The notes below the pieces were generated by a model. That model saw only the letters and a list, made by a program, of their open reading frames with translations. It ran no database searches and was not told the origin of the DNA. Shown piece by piece: positions 11,828 to 23,061 of a DNA stretch of 64,000 bases. Where the stretch lies: NCBI GenBank assembly GCA_950295325.1, contig OX485808.1, positions 34,743,180 to 34,807,179 of the forward strand, written 5' to 3'. The position numbers and the translations under genes were made by a program. Within the stretch, counting starts at the first letter, position 1, and each line of letters opens with the position of its first letter. This stretch comes from Polytrichum commune. Taxonomy: Eukaryota > Streptophyta > Polytrichopsida > Polytrichales > Polytrichaceae.

Positions 11828-13082
11828 TACCAGATCACCATCAGCTCCCTTCCAGGTTGCACCTGCCCCGCATTCATGAAGACAATGACCAACTTTCGAG
11901 GGAGGAGTCAGTTCTCGTATTGCAAACATGTCTACTTCATCCTTTTAAAGGTCTGCCATCGCAATCCAAATGTAGACCTTTTCATCCACGCGCCAACCTT
12001 CAGCTTCAACGAGGTCAAAGTAGTCCTCGAGAGTGGAATCTTAACTCACCCTTTGGATCGGACCTAGGAATTAGTCTAGGAGTGTCCCTTTCTAAAATCA
12101 ACCTGGTCGATGAAGTAGTGCCTATTCATCCATGTTTCTAATCGAGTCCGGCATTGACTAAGTAATATAAGATTTGCACTCAGTAATATAAAATTGTCAG
12201 TTTGTCTCCACCCTGGTCAGATTGAGCATCTAATTCTTGATAGCAGTTCAATATATGTTGTGTATTCTCAAATCAACTATACCATCCATATCATGCTTTA
12301 CACAATTTGCTATAATAAATATAATCTCATGGATTATTTTTATTCCCTTCAAAATGTTGTATTACAATACTCAATTGTGCCATGTGTCTCTCTCCCGGTT
12401 GAACACTACATGTTCAATTTGGAGGTGTTTCCTATGTCTATCAACTCTACTTCCATGTTGCCAATCTCCTAGATGATTCGGACTTCAATTATACCAATCT
12501 CGAAAAAATCATTTTCATATATTCTTTCTTGGGATCATCCTTGGTTTTAAACATTTACTTATCTATTATATCACAATTTTTTAATCATTTTAGCACTTTC
12601 CGGTTTCCAATTTTAATGAGACCATTTCAAATTCAGGGTTTTTTTGATTATTTTTTGACCTATGCATTCCACGGAAATAGGTCATATTTTTACTATTCTT
12701 GGAATTTTCTGAGTATATTCGAATCTTTTACACTATGCCTAAATTTAGTCAGAGAACTTTGCTATTTTTACATCCTTTCCGCTCTCCGCTCTCCAAATCT
12801 CCGCTCTCTGCTCACCGCTCACATACAAGTGTCGTCCCACACCAGTGAGTGCAACCCAGGCCATGCATGCATGTTTTGAAACACATGGATTTTTGCATCT
12901 TAAATATTGTTTACCAATGACAACTAGACATTGAGAACCAGAGTGAGGGGAACGTTCAAATACGCAAGACTGTTGTTTTTATTGAATGAAAACACTTTGA
13001 AGCAACACGGCAAAAAAAGTTGGTGCGGATTGAGAGGGAGCTTCATCGCGCTCTTGAGAGGGTGGACTCTTCATACCACGTA
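11828..13082. other. AT-rich DNA, no gene recognised
   Basis: There are only short chance frames (for example 12194-12472 and 12529-12879), with composition and codon pattern unlike protein. A short ccgctctc-type repeat lies near 12780-12830. Nothing else is supported. Confidence 0.5.
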
Positions 13083-13790
13083 CAAACTAACATGAGTGTA
13101 AAAAGGGATATTGTTTGAGGCATCATCATATATAGTATACATAAGGGTGAGGTATCATTTTTCTCTAGAATCTACATCTAAAATGGGGATTAAGAATTTT
13201 GAAGTAAAGGTAGATTTACAAATGCGGACCCTTCGATTTAGAGAGAAAACGTGTTAGTTTCATCCAATTCATGTTTTCATTCATTATTGTCACATGGTAA
13301 AAGTCTTCAATGACCACTGTGTCCATTCTTATTAGAATTTGCATTTGGGTTTTAGGTTTTTACAAATTGGACGTTTTGGAGCGCTCATGTGCTTCCTTCA
13401 TTTTTGCTCTCCGGATTGTGGCTAAGTTGTTATGCTCTTGTTTTTCTTTGTTTCATGCAATCATTGAGTTACATGCTATGGATGAAAAAAATATTTAATG
13501 ACTTTCTCATTGGAACGTGAAAGAATATATTAAATATAAGAAATGCCATTAAAACTCATAATATACATTTTGTATATGCAGTGCAAACATTTATTCCATT
13601 GAATAGAAAAAACTTGCCATAAATACATGAGTCCATTTTCTAGTATGTTATTACAACATATACATTTTATTTTCTCTATAAACTTCTCATATATAGAGGT
13701 TTCATTTTATAGTGACCCACGCATGTCATTTAGGTTTCCAATGAAGATCCATCCTTTAGGAGCGTGTTGATGAACGATCAGAGGGGCAAG
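13083..13790. repeat. Dispersed repeat, copy A (partner at 58140-59390)
   Basis: It shares a long colinear series of matches with 58140-59390: the segments around ggatattgtttgaggcat, catccaattcatgttt, tgtccattctt, ggattgtggctaag, gtgacccac and gtcatttagg occur in the same order and strand. The second copy lies downstream of the LRR gene and holds about 550 bp extra. It may be an unnamed transposon or the decayed 3' flank of a lost gene copy. I see no coding capacity or terminal repeats. Confidence 0.6.
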
Positions 13791-15556
13791 GATGCCATCA
13801 GTGCTAGATCCACTTCCCAATCTCTTCGTCTTGACCTTCAATATGACACTAAACCTAGAATAAGTGTGCAATAGAAGCCGACAATGCTATAAGTTGAAGT
13901 TTTTGACACGTTTTTTCTTGTACAAATCTAAGGTGACGAGTATGATGTTGTCGTTTGTCTTCTCCAATTTGTCCAGGTCCTTGATAATTTCATAGCAAAC
14001 ATTGAACTTTGCCACTGTAGACTTGTTACCTCCCACCACATTTTGTTTCTAGGGATTTCACAAGGCATTCAACACCACCATCTAGTATGAGTCTAGTATA
14101 ATTTTGTGCAACATTTTTCCGAAAAATGATCCTTCCTTTACCCTATCTCCCATCCAGAGTCCATAGATGTGTGCATAAATCTTCAGCAGCACAACTCTTC
14201 CTCCTCCCGGGAGAAGTTCATGCCTTTTTTTGGTCCTTCCACCCGTGATGACGTCGGGATCTACTCGGCCTAACATGGCCAAAGAAAGCACAGTTACAAA
14301 ATTTTGGCGTTGGCGTGGGGGTTAGGGCATTCAATGCAAAAATGGTGGATTTCCTAACATTTGCATGGGCCGGGGAGACTTATGGCGTTGCCACAACCTC
14401 GTGAGGCTATGCCACTTTTTGGTCCCACCTTTGATAAATTCAATTCACCATTGCCCGACTCTTTGCCCAAACTATTGGGCACGGTCTTAGAGGATGCTCA
14501 ACAATTGGGCAACGGCTTCCCAAGTATGTAAGGTAGATGGAGGTTAATGTGGACACATCCAGCTCTATGGAATCATCGACCTGATGCATTCAAGTATAAG
14601 AAGCTTCAACAAGTTAGCAATTGCAAATCAAGACCAAAGAATTTGAAATAGTTGAAATCGGAATTAAGGAAGGTGTTGATCTAGGCTTCGGAATCAAGAA
14701 TCTATACTTCCCAATGTAGTGTTATAGGGGGGATCTCTTATATCATTCAATGTTGTGTAAGCAAACAACATCAGTAGGGGATTGTACATGGATCATTTGC
14801 CAATGAAAACCGAGTTTCGTACCAATATTGGTTGTGTCATGCCTCTAAATTGGTCACATGTAAGATAAAATGTTGCCAATTTTTTTTTTCATTATAGAAT
14901 ACCCACAATACAAGTTGGCTCGGCACCTCACAGCCACACGCCGCCTCACCTCAGGCACACAAATCAAGCATGTCATAGCTTAGTGGATAGCACTCCTAAT
15001 TATGGAGGATGGTGGTGTAGGTTCACTTTTGCAAAGTGACTAAGGGTTAGTTTCCATGTAGACCACTCACCACCAGATCCTAGAAGAAATGAAGGTTTCA
15101 CCCAGATTGTCCCTTCTTTATAACCTTGTTCTTGCTGCCATCACCACATACTTAAGTGAGAAAGGGTTAATTAGAATATTGCAACAACAAAGAGGAGCAA
15201 TGTTGTGCAGTGATGTTTTGCTCCTCTTAGTGTGTTATCCTTGGCATATTCTCTTTTCCTTTTGCTAATCTGTAGGTTTTTGGAAATTGTTTGCATGTTA
15301 CTATTTGGGTACCAAGTGTGGGTATTTTGAATTGTTGGCTCTAGGATTTTCGATTGCAAGATGTGATTAGGCTACACAAGTGTGGAGAGGAGTGGCTCAG
15401 TGCAATTGTTTTGCAACACTTTGTATGGGTCAAGCTCTAAGGTTTGTTGCACTCTGTGATCTTCCATCTGATTGCAAGTTTTGAGTATTTTCTGCAGAGT
15501 AGTGTAAGGTTTAAGGGTTTAAGAGTTTCCTTTAGATAAGAATATGAAACTCCATA
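13791..15556. other. Gene-poor host DNA left of the large transposon
   Basis: No convincing gene. A minus-strand open frame of 69 codons at 14082-14291 has no recognisable motif. A tRNA-like SINE head candidate at 14971-15250 is listed separately. The last 50 bp before 15557 form the left half of a host repeat unit that resumes at 38643. Confidence 0.5.
14971..15250 (+). mobile_element. Possible SINE with tRNA-like head
   Basis: tagcttagtgg (14976-14986) resembles an A box and gtaggttcactt (15017 on) resembles a B box, spaced about 40 bp, as in tRNA-derived plant SINEs. The downstream body is unremarkable, and I could not define a tail or target duplication, so the end is a guess. A true tRNA gene is unlikely because the stems do not close. 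Confidence 0.25.
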
Positions 15557-15564
15557 CCCTTTAA
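15557..15564. repeat. Target-site duplication, left half
   Basis: ccctttaa directly precedes the CAGGG terminus and is repeated exactly at 38635-38642. Eight bases is the standard length for hAT insertions. Confidence 0.93.
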
Positions 15565-15837
15565 CAGGGTTGTCTATCGCGACGTCATGACGGTGTCGTG
15601 CCGTCATGTCGTGTCGTGTCGTGACGGACCCCTCCGTCACGACACAATAGGGTCCACGTAGGGTCAACATAGGGGGAATGGACTAGGGTGGGTAAAATAC
15701 TTACCTTCTTGCCAAGGTGGCGTCCTATGTGGCAGAAAACGCCGACGTGGATGTGCATATTTCCCTTGCCAAGTAAACCATTTTGCCATTGTGTTTATCA
15801 TTCTGTTAAAATCAAAGTAGAAAAATATGACTAAGGA
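15565..15837. repeat. Left terminal region with palindromes
   Basis: The terminus CAGGGTTGTCTAT (15565-15577) is followed by palindrome CGTCATGACG (15583-15592) and then an inverted repeat with arms GTGTCGTGACGGA and its complement around a CCCC loop (15616-15645). The remainder to 15837 is AT-richer and matches copy 1. Repeated CGTCAYGAC-type motifs near hAT ends are expected transposase-binding sites; here that role is inferred. They are dense in CpG, so methylation could affect them. Confidence 0.85.
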
Positions 15838-16250
15838 GGGTGTGGGGCGGCCGGGGGCGGACGGTGGGGCGGACGGGGGAGGGGGGTGGTGCGGACGGCG
15901 GAGGGGGGTGGAGCGGACGGACGGGGGGTGGTGCGGACGGGTGAGGGGGGTGGTGCGGACGGACGGGGGGGTGGAGCGGACGGGGGTGGGGGGTGGAGCG
16001 GACGGGGGAGGGTGGTGGAGCGGACGGACGGGGGTGGGGCGGACGGACGGGGGTGGGGCGGACGGAGGGGGGTGGAGCGGACGGGGGTGGGGGGTGGAGC
16101 GGATGGGGGAGGGGGGGGGGGGGAGCGGACGGAAGGGGGTTGGGAACGGGGGGGGAACGCTGGAGCGGACGGGGGAACGCTGGAGCGGACGGGGGAACGC
16201 GGGGGCGGACGGGGGGAACGCGGAGGGGAGCGGGGGGGAGGGGAACAGCG
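15838..16250. repeat. Satellite A (G-rich, CGGACGGGGG type)
   Basis: More than 20 variants of gcggacggggg(t/a)gg run on the plus strand. It directly follows the left terminal region and is followed by the junction sequence starting gaacagcgtg. Runs of four or more G at short spacing give strong G-quadruplex potential. No promoter or gene is recognised at this block's right edge. Confidence 0.92.
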
Positions 16251-17061
16251 TGCAATTGCGGCCATATATTTTCTTCATATGAATTTTTGAGAGCCAAAAA
16301 ACCAAGACTATGTCCAAACTTCCAAAAAAAAGTGATTGTGAGTTATATAAATATAAATATAAGCAATTGTGAAGAGTCCTTGTGAGAGAATACCATTCAT
16401 AAAATTGCACACCCAATCAAAACTTTATTCAATATCAAGTTTACAAATCACGAGTGAATATGAATCAATGTAACTGGATGTGTAGTTTTTATCATCCATA
16501 TTATGGTTGTATTTCATCCGTTAACGTTTATAGAGTCAGATTTACAAAGAAGGGAGTACCATTTTGTTAACTGGTAACACGTTTAACATTTATAGTGTGC
16601 AATATGTGGGGAGTAGAAGAAAGTTAACATTTAGAGATGTTTAGGATCACGTGTACAACCGATATAACTATTGCAATATTGTGCTCAACTTTAGTTAACT
16701 AGATATAACTATAGTTGACTACATTTTGTGGCATACCAAAATTAGAATAAATATAGCTAACTGCATTTTGGCAAGACATATCACAAACAACTATAGTTAA
16801 CTTGAACTTAGCACATGGATGTGATAACAACGATGTGAAAGAACGATGTGGCCTCACGAGAGGCGAGAACCTTGGTTAGCCTCCCATAGACTTCTTCTCG
16901 ATTATGGAGCAAAAGCCTCATGGAGTATAAACATTGCACTAAGATCCATAAACCTCATACAATATATAAGTTTTGTATGAAAAAATGATGGCTTTATTTA
17001 CATCTCCAACGGTTACAAAATTGGTATGATTCAAAATTATTGCAAAAAAAACAAAAAAAAT
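16251..17061. other. Junction sequence and gene-free stretch before kinase gene
   Basis: It begins with gaacagcgtg and gcggccatatattttc, then tgaatttttgagagcc, a shortened form of the junction unit also at 19626-19790 and 23062-23200. The rest is AT-rich with many stops and probably serves as the 3' region of the minus-strand kinase gene. Confidence 0.6.
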
Positions 17062-18978
17062 CTATTTTGCAGTGTCACGGAAGCACATTGTCGGGTTAAC
17101 CATGTTGTATGGAGGCGACTTCAAAATGTTCACTACGTGTGTGATGGTTGACCTTTCCGCTGGATTGGTCTTCGTCAATGAATCCAATGCTAACTCAAAC
17201 CGCATATTCAAGCCATTTGGATCACTGTTTAGCTGAAACAAGGGGGAAGTTGCATCCCTGGCATAAATCTTCTTTGCCAAAGCACCCACTGAGAAGGACT
17301 CCGAGAGAAACGTGTGCCTATGTTTCCGAGCCATCCTCACGGGAGAGGTGGATGTTCCACGCTGCCCTCGTACATGGAATAATTCTGGACCAGCACAGTT
17401 GTATTTTGCTTTGTGCTTGTTCATCTCATCCACTGAATCTCTTCCATAGTTGGAGGGTGCGTCTTCACCTCCCCAGGATGCCATGCCCCAATCACACACA
17501 CCAATGTAAACCGTGTTCTCACGGTCTTGTGGGAAATGCAGCATGACATTGTTGGGATTAAGGTCATTGTGCAACACGTCATGCTTGTGCACTACATCCA
17601 CAATGCACATTAGAGCCCATGCCAAATAAGCTCGATGCCTTCGATATACAACCAACCGTTTCCGTGCTTCAAAGTCTGCCCCAGGCATGTGAAGGATTGT
17701 GCGCTCGTGGGTTTCCGGAACGCTGAAGTCATAGATCCTCATGTTTTTCAAGGAGCCTCCATTCCACCACATTGAATAGGATTCGTATGTTTTCATATCG
17801 AGGTATTGTAGCTTGATTACCCCAGGATGATCTACTGGACACGCCAATGCTTCAACTGAACGTTCCTTTCGATTCTCCAAACTATTCGTGGCCTTCATGG
17901 TCTTCTCAGCCCACTCTATCCAGCTAGGGATGAATGATGCTCCATGAATTGCGACTCTCCGCACCACTCCGAAGGTCCCTTGGAAGATTTCCTTATCCAA
18001 GGCTTTGATCTCCGCATTCCTAGGCAACCATATGACACCCTGCCGGCCCTGAGTGGCAATGTTGTCTGCCATCTGCCTGTCAATAAAAATGGGAAGGTTG
18101 CGGGCGGATGTTCATTTTGCTGCTATTACGCCTCTTTTCCAATTCTCTAGCTTCATGTACAGCTCGGACTTCCTGCCACTACTACTTCCTTCGCCAGGAT
18201 GCAAAGCATCATATGCCATTGTTGGATTGTAGATTGCTTCCACGGCTTGTTGTTCAATCCAGGTGCCCCAATCGCTCATGCCCCTAGCTTCTTCAAACTC
18301 TGCTCCAGCCGTGGCTTCCGTGAGAATAAGAATCAAATCGTTCCTCACCAACTCCAAACCCTTTGTACCATCATTGAGGTATTTTTTTTCCAAATAAACC
18401 ATGCTGTTATTTCTAAACCACTCCAACAGCACGACCCTACAATGGTTTCGAGCCTCATCGATCCGCGGGTCGCGTTTGCCTCTATTTTTCCTTTTCCTCG
18501 ATTGCGAACCTGATACCCCGGACCCCTCCTCCGTCCCTTCCGAAACTGCTGGGCGTTTCAGTCCCCGTCTTTCACCATGCTCCGAACCCTGAGGTACATC
18601 ACGTGTAGGGCTCTCCGGTCTTGATGTCCGCCGTGTCGGAGATCGTGGTGGCACGGACTCTCCACAAGTGGCTGCATTTATATCTGTGGAACTGCCTGAG
18701 CTTGGTCCCCTTCATGTTCTCCCTCTATGTCCACTGTTTCCCCGACTCCCACGTGTTCCATGGCTTTCACGTGTTTGGTTGCCTCCTGAATGACCAACCG
18801 CAAAGAACTCTTTGTCAAACCGAAAAGGATCTGGACGTGGGGGACGTGCTGCAGTACTTCCACTTCCGGCCTCGCTTCCCGTACCCTCTCCAGTATGCGC
18901 AGGTGCAGTGCTTTGGAGCCAAGAACGGTGCAGCCTCGTATCCTCGTCTTGGTAAGGAGCAATGTCCTCCCCCTCCAT
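17062..18978 (-). CDS. Protein kinase-like cargo gene
   Basis: The C-terminal 336 residues (18072-17062) form a whole kinase domain: Gly-loop-like QGTFGVV (about 31-37), a lysine in AEKTMK, a Glu candidate in RSVEAL, catalytic loop HNDLNPNN (Asp 170, Asn 175), and DWG in place of DFG (Asp 194). Upstream in the same frame lie a basic, Ser/Arg-rich segment and a helical segment (18711-18112), and before that a frame from ATG 18978 (MEGEDIAPYQ) ended by TGA at 18714-18712. A short stop-containing gap at 18114-18073 ends in tttttattgacag and could be an intron. So this is either a spliced gene, or one with one or two stops in which the kinase starts at MADNIATQ. It shares the satellite-plus-TATA promoter layout of the element's own genes. 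Substrate unknown. It may have been captured from the host. Confidence 0.7.
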
Positions 18979-19261
18979 CGTGAAAAAAACCGCGTGAGTG
19001 AGTGAATGTAGAAAGGAGTGAGTGAATGTAGAAATGAGTGCGTGAATCTGGAAAAAAAATTGCGAGGGTTCCCCCACAATTTGCCCTGCCCTCCCAAACC
19101 CCCTGAGACCCGCGCGGTGCCGCTGTCCTTGGGACGGCAACAAGGTCTCGGGTCCCTTTGTGGTGGGAGGAGAGGAAAGTGAGGGGAACTAAAGCCCCAC
19201 GGCTTTATATAGGCAAAAGGGAGCACAATCATTATGGGATCCCGGTCGGATTTGACATGGG
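18979..19261 (-). promoter_or_regulatory. Kinase gene promoter and leader
   Basis: The minus strand reads ctatataaag at 19212-19203, about 225 bp before the ATG at 18978 and about 50 bp from satellite B. The leader contains a short tandem repeat of cattcactcactc type at 18990-19050. Same architecture as the transposase and RING promoters. Confidence 0.6.
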
Positions 19262-19625
19262 GCACGAAAAGGACGTATGGGGAACGTGGGAACGCGGGGG
19301 CGGACGGAGGGAACGAGGGGGCGGACGTAAGGGAACTCGGGCGGACGGAAGGGAACGGAGCGCGGACGGGCGGGAACGGGCGGGAACATGGGGCGGACGG
19401 GAGGGGAACGCGGGGCGGACGGGAGGGGAACGCGGGGCGGACGGAGGGGAACGTCTGGCGGATGGGAGGGGACGCGGTAGGGAACTCGGGCGGACGGAAG
19501 GGAACGGGGAGCGGACGAGAGGGAACGGGAGGGAACGTGAATGCACGGAGGGGGAACATGGGGCGGACGTGAGGGAACTTGGGGCGGACGGGAGGGAACG
19601 TGAGGGAAGGGGGGCAGGGGAACAG
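19262..19625. repeat. Satellite B (G-rich, upstream of kinase gene)
   Basis: Plus-strand units of the form gggaacg-cggacgg(a/g)ggg. The unit contains a GGGAACG spacer more often than satellite A and so resembles satellite C. It lies on the 5' side of the kinase TATA box. Confidence 0.9.
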
Positions 19626-19796
19626 CGTGGAATTGCGGCCATATATTTTCTGGCAGTAGAAATATTATTGCATATTCATGTAGAGGACTTCATTACCTAT
19701 CCATGGATACCAAGAACTCATTTTTTGGACTTCATATGAATTTTTGAGAGCCAAAAAACCGAGACTATGTCCAAACTTTTAAAAAAAAGTGTAAAT
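19626..19796. repeat. Junction unit, copy 2 of 3
   Basis: It starts gaacagcgtg and gcggccatatattttc (as at 16238-16270), then continues with a stretch nearly identical to 23062-23190 (agtagaaatattattgc ... gactatgtccaaact). It sits directly beside satellite B. Copy 1 of 3 at 16251-16335 lacks the middle part. Confidence 0.85.
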
Positions 19797-20386
19797 GACC
19801 GAGTTCACACTATGGCCGTCCAAGTCGAGAGGCCGTGCGATTGAGTGGCCCAACTTTGTTGATAGTCCAAAGAAATGAACTGAAAATAGCCAATAAAATA
19901 TAGTAAGGGTAGCCTTAGTTGGCCTAAGTGTGAAGCCTCCAAAGGCCAAGCGCAAAGTCCAAACCTTTGGCCATGAACTCCCACGGCCTCTCGGCTTGGA
20001 TGGCCAAAGTGTGAAGCCTCCAAAGGCCAAGCCCAAAGTCCAAACTCAAAGGAGCATGCCACTTTATTCTTTGCTCAAAATAACCCCTCCAATCTAACGG
20101 CCAAGATCTTGTCAATGATTGATTATTTTAATGAAAAAAAAGTTCGGCCTCTCGACGGAAGTTTGGGTTGAGCATTTTGCTATACCCAAACTTTGCTCGA
20201 GAGGCCAAACTCTTGGCGCCATAACTTCCTAAAAGTGTTGCCACCTAGGCTCTTTTGGAGGCGACGTCCTTTGGACTTCGGCCTCTAGTGTGAAGGCCGA
20301 GAGGACGGACTTTGGGCATTTCAGCATTTTCATTGGTCCAAATGCTGAACCTCTCAAAGTTTGGCCATATTGTGAACCGGCCCTTA
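19797..20386. mobile_element. MITE with ggccggttcaca-type ends
   Basis: Imperfect terminal inverted repeats: gaccgagttcacactatggcc on the left, and ggccatattgtgaaccgg on the right. The interior holds repeated aaggccaagc(c/g)caaagtccaaa and gcctctcgg motifs in both orientations, and no coding sequence. It is nested in the cargo module just after the junction unit. I could not settle the target duplication, so the superfamily (hAT-like or Harbinger-like) is open. Confidence 0.6.
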
Positions 20387-21435
20387 GATTTGCAATACAT
20401 GTCTTATTCTTTTTTTGGCACAAATTGAAAATTCAAATTGAAAATACAACCAACCCAGCCGAAACAGCGCAGCCTAAGTGGAAATCTAGAAATAATGCTC
20501 ATTTGAGGCCTATCCTTCCAAGTAGGGACTAAGTTGCTACGGGTCACAATAAGACCTTTGACCCTCCAAATCAAATCAAATTTGTTAAGAATGTCATGGT
20601 AGGCCACGTCCGGGGCTTTTTCCAAGTCCCTAAGCATCTGTTTCCATTCAATCCTCCCATACTCTGATTTGTAATACATGTCATAAAAGCTAATGCAATT
20701 ATTGTTTTGAAGTCTACCATCAAATGATATGTAAGATCGTATGTTCACTTGTGGTTGGTTCTTTTTATGTACCAGTTTAAGCCAATACTAAAATAAAATA
20801 AACCTTATTCTATAAAATCTAGTGACACTACCATACAAGTTAGTAGAGATGTTGTATATTTTTTAAAATTATTCTATATATTTACATAACTACAACTTAT
20901 AATTTTGTGAAGAATATGTATACATAATACAACAAAGTTCAAATCAATACCTCTTTTGTGCACTCACATATACTCATACAGATTTAGTATAGTGCACCCC
21001 CCCCAAATGATCACTAATGTGGGCCACATTAAATTTAAGCCCACACCAAATCCCTAGTTTAATATCAATGTGGACCATATTAATTTGCTTTTCTAGAATG
21101 TTCTAATTTGTGTAAGGTGTTGGTAAGATATCTTTATGAAGCCTATAGGAACTCGGGGGATACACTCTACATTATGTTTGAGAATCACGTGCGTTCATGA
21201 CCCCTTCTAAAAACCCCAATGTATACCATAAGTTATATGTCTAAGTAGAGATTGTACCAACTTGAAGTAGTCCTCGCGATTTGCGAACGTTTAACTTTCG
21301 TTGTAGGCATCGTAAAAAAAAGCGGGTGGATCCGTTGGAAAGCTGGGAACCTAAACCCTCAAACCATGTATGGAAACACTTCTACATGACTGTGAGAACA
21401 AAACAACGGCACATATGTGGTAGCAATTTGGAATG
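20387..21435. other. Cargo stretch with possible gene fragment
   Basis: On the minus strand, 20748-20404 is open for 114 codons (with CISFYDMYYKSEYGR and later PTWKDRPQ). It looks more protein-like than random sequence but I recognise no family; it could be a captured exon. The remainder to 21435 is AT-rich and without features. Confidence 0.3.
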
Positions 21436-21437
21436 AC

Positions 21438-21468
21438 GTAGGGTTTAGGGTTTAGGGTTTAGGGTTTA
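21438..21468 (+). repeat. Interstitial telomere-like tract
   Basis: Four adjoining gggttta units, the plant telomere repeat. It is much too short to be a telomere. It abuts the 82 bp tandem repeat directly. Confidence 0.85.
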
Positions 21469-21469
21469 T

Positions 21470-21780
21470 GAACCACAAAGGTTGAAGCACAAATATGTGA
21501 ATTGTTGAATGAAAGGGCAAGGGGATGCGTGTGGGTTGTGAAACCATACGAACCACTAAGGTTGAAGCTCAAATATGTGAATTGTTGAATGAAGATGGCA
21601 TTCGGATGCCTGATATGCGTTGTGAAACCATATGGACCACAAAGGTTGAAGCACAAATATGTACTTTGTTGAATTAAAATGGCATTCGAATGCGTGTGGG
21701 TTGTGAAACCATACGAACCACTAAGGTTGAAGCACAAATATGTGATTTGTTGAATGAAAGGACAACCCATCAAATATAGA
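21470..21780. repeat. Tandem repeat, four units of about 82 bp
   Basis: Units begin gaaccac(t/a)aaggttgaagc at 21470, 21550, 21634 and 21715 and carry caaatatgtg and gttgtgaaaccata. A minus-strand frame (21845-21459) stays open through the repeat with a 27-residue period, but this probably reflects the repeat itself. Confidence 0.85.
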
Positions 21781-22025
21781 AGCTTCAAAGAGGTATCAAA
21801 GAGGTTTCTAATGCGGGTGTCGGGGGACTTTTTCAAAAAGTGCAACTAACTTTTTGACTTCACCAACTTTTTTTTTATTCCTATTGTGTTGTCTTTATCT
21901 TACCAACGAGAATTGGATCCTCTACATCTTGGATTACATCAAATATTGTATATTTCATAAAGTCCTTTGAGCTCAGTATATAAGTAGAGCATTTAGACTC
22001 ATACATATAACGAGGGTAGAGTATC

Positions 22026-22580
22026 ATGGATAGGATGGGAGAGAAGAGAGACATGTTTGAGGGTCTAGGATGTGATGAGGAGATAGAAAATTTAGGTGAT
22101 TCCGATATTCCATTCAATCCATCATCCGAGCGTGAAAGAGATGAGAGAAGTGCTAGAGATCGATTTCGTGATGACTATGTCATGACCCCCTTTTTACAAT
22201 CTACACAAGCATGAAAGTTGAGGGCGGAGGAGGACCAACGACGATATGCAGCGAAATTCGAAATCAATGCAGTGGAGAAGGACCTAACAAAAAGCGTGGG
22301 TGGAGATCCAAATGATGTGGTTGATTTGAGCGTGGATATTTGGGTGAAGCCCGGGGATGTGGATGACAATTCAATCGACATTGAAGATGTCAAGGTAGCG
22401 GGAGAATCTTCAAGGACTTTGCATTTTCGTAAGAAGAGGAGAGGATTATCGCCTCATCGGCTACCATTGAAAGAACGGATGAAAGACCGAACGATTAGCT
22501 ATGTTGATTTACTTCGACCGAATCCTCTCCAAAAAATGGACCCTCGACGGAAGCCACAAGCATCTACGAGGTTGCCATGA
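22026..22580 (+). pseudogene. Small charged protein frame with one stop
   Basis: One reading frame of 185 codons is interrupted only by TGA at 22212-22214. The first part is acidic and Arg-rich (MDRMGEKRDMFEG, SSERERDERSARDRF). The second has DPNDVVDLSVDIW and a basic segment FRKKRRGL. No family recognised. A TATA-like or satellite promoter is not visible in front of it. It may be the last exon of a captured gene or a leftover of a DNA-binding protein. Confidence 0.35.
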
Positions 22581-23061
22581 CGGAAGTCAAGTTGACGGAA
22601 TGAAGTGGAATATTAAATCGTGCATGGTTTGTTCATGTATGTGATTTATAAAGGACATTTGTACCGTCGTCGCAATAATAAAGTTATTACTTGTACAATA
22701 TGTTGTACCACTTCTATGATATTTTTTTTATTTAAAATTTCAACCAACCGCTTATTATTGCATACTTCTATGCATGTTCATCGTTGTCTTACAAATTTTG
22801 AAATTTTAATATTATATATAGAATAGCAAATATGTGTATTTTAGTGTATTTGTCCTTATGACAAATTGTTGTATAGATAAAAAATCTCCATAGGGGTGAT
22901 AATTTGTTGGTCATCATACTACATTGGTTACTTTGTTGCTTGAGGGATCCTTCATTAGTTTTGTGTGGATAAGTACACCGGTAATGATATTTTGTGTCAC
23001 ATATATTATTTGCGAAGGGCCTAAGTTAGATGGGGTGCGGATGGGGGGACGCGGGAATGTG
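22581..23061. other. Gene-free cargo DNA
   Basis: AT-rich DNA with no supported gene. It ends in a short satellite-like patch (ggtgcggatggggggacg, 23035-23056) directly before the third junction unit. Confidence 0.5.

Noticed and set aside
14971-15040. A functional tRNA gene
   Set aside because: A- and B-box-like motifs are present but the acceptor and arm stems do not pair; a SINE head fits better.
8024-15564. The DNA between the two hAT termini as a transposon of its own
   Set aside because: The termini CCCTG at 8023 and CAGGG at 15565 belong to the elements on the outer sides. The flanks of this interval are unrelated 8-mers (cccaatga and ccctttaa), and it contains an unrelated MULE-like gene.
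15812-16416. Long Pro/Arg- or Gly-rich open frames across the satellites (also at 7160-7757, 18678-19739, 23204-23848, 31049-31421)
   Set aside because: They are open in several frames on both strands because the G-rich repeat contains few stops. The composition is just the repeat unit, and the frames end at the block edges.
21438-21468. True telomere or chromosome end
   Set aside because: Only four repeat units, with unrelated DNA on both sides inside a transposon.
21470-21780. CRISPR-like array
   Set aside because: Plain tandem repeat without unique spacers, in a plant-type genome.
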